From Desulfobacterales bacterium (lineage in GTDB: Bacteria > Desulfobacterota > Desulfobacteria > Desulfobacterales > JAUCGF01), in assembly GCA_029940345.1 (NCBI GenBank), contig JAOZRC010000330.1, positions 1-6,348 on the forward strand: a stretch of 6,348 nt of DNA. Reading direction: 5' to 3'. The position numbers and the translations under genes were made by a program. Positions 6,251 through 6,348 of the stretch are shown piece by piece. The first letter of the stretch is position 1; each line of letters starts with the position of its first letter. The notes under the pieces are model-generated. The model was not told where the DNA came from and made no database searches. It saw only the letters and a list, made by a program, of their open reading frames with translations.

Positions 6251-6348
6251 AAAAGTGTGAGAGCGAGGGCTGATTTTCGCAAATTTTAAGGGAATAGCCG
6301 GCCTATTGCCATGAAATTTGCGGAAATCAGAACCGCTCTCACGCTTTT
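6251..6348. repeat. Long imperfect palindrome, probable palindromic intergenic or miniature mobile element, cut by the window edge
   Basis: The left arm AAAAGTGTGAGAGCG (6251-6265) matches the inverse of 6334-6348 at 14 of 15 positions. CTGATTTTCGCAAATTT (6270-6286) matches the inverse of 6314-6330 at 16 of 17. The core GGGAATAG / CTATTGCC (6290-6297 and 6303-6310) matches at 7 of 8 around a CCGGC centre. The axis is near 6300 and the palindrome reaches the last base, so it likely continues outside. The left boundary may lie near 6220, where AGAGCCTGTTTGGAAAG begins. No protein is encoded. Long near-perfect symmetry without genes fits a MITE-like element or the remnant of an insertion sequence. 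It is too long and has the wrong tail for an intrinsic terminator. Confidence 0.7.

Overview
All six genes in this window lie on the minus strand and read from right to left. They form one block of a surface-polysaccharide (O-antigen, capsule or exopolysaccharide) biosynthesis locus. In transcription order these are four family 2 (GT-A fold) glycosyltransferases (6154-5108, 5102-4122, 4125-3196, 3120-2185), one family 4 (GT-B fold) glycosyltransferase (2119-944) and one class I SAM-dependent methyltransferase (935-207). Spacing is tight: a 5-nt gap, then a 4-nt ATGA overlap, then gaps of 75 nt, 65 nt and 8 nt. A single transcript with partial translational coupling is the simplest reading.

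The likely joint job is step-by-step assembly of an oligosaccharide repeat unit on a lipid carrier at the cytoplasmic face of the inner membrane. Each transferase would add one sugar, and the methyltransferase would modify a sugar or an end group. The window holds no flippase, polymerase, chain-length regulator, ABC exporter, initiating sugar-phosphate transferase or nucleotide-sugar synthesis gene, so it is an internal or distal part of a larger locus. Donor and acceptor sugars cannot be read from these sequences.

The two ends are non-coding and carry repeats. At the left end (1-206), after the last stop codon, there is a small stem-loop (165-204) and then a 26-bp-arm hairpin (60-130) built from 10-nt units of the AATRAACACG type. 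At the right end (6155-6348), upstream of the first gene, a long imperfect palindrome (6251-6348) runs off the window edge. It looks like a palindromic intergenic or miniature mobile element. So the six-gene block is bounded on both sides by repeat-type DNA.

No gene here is a taxonomic marker. Moderate-to-low GC, scarce Shine-Dalgarno sequences and palindromic intergenic repeats suggest an environmental Gram-negative bacterium. From memory of similar repeats and methyltransferases I lean towards Desulfobacterota, but this is a weak inference. I see no clearly new biological system. The points most worth a second look are the two palindromic repeats, the DAGD variant of the metal-binding motif in the third transferase, and the extra segment in the first.
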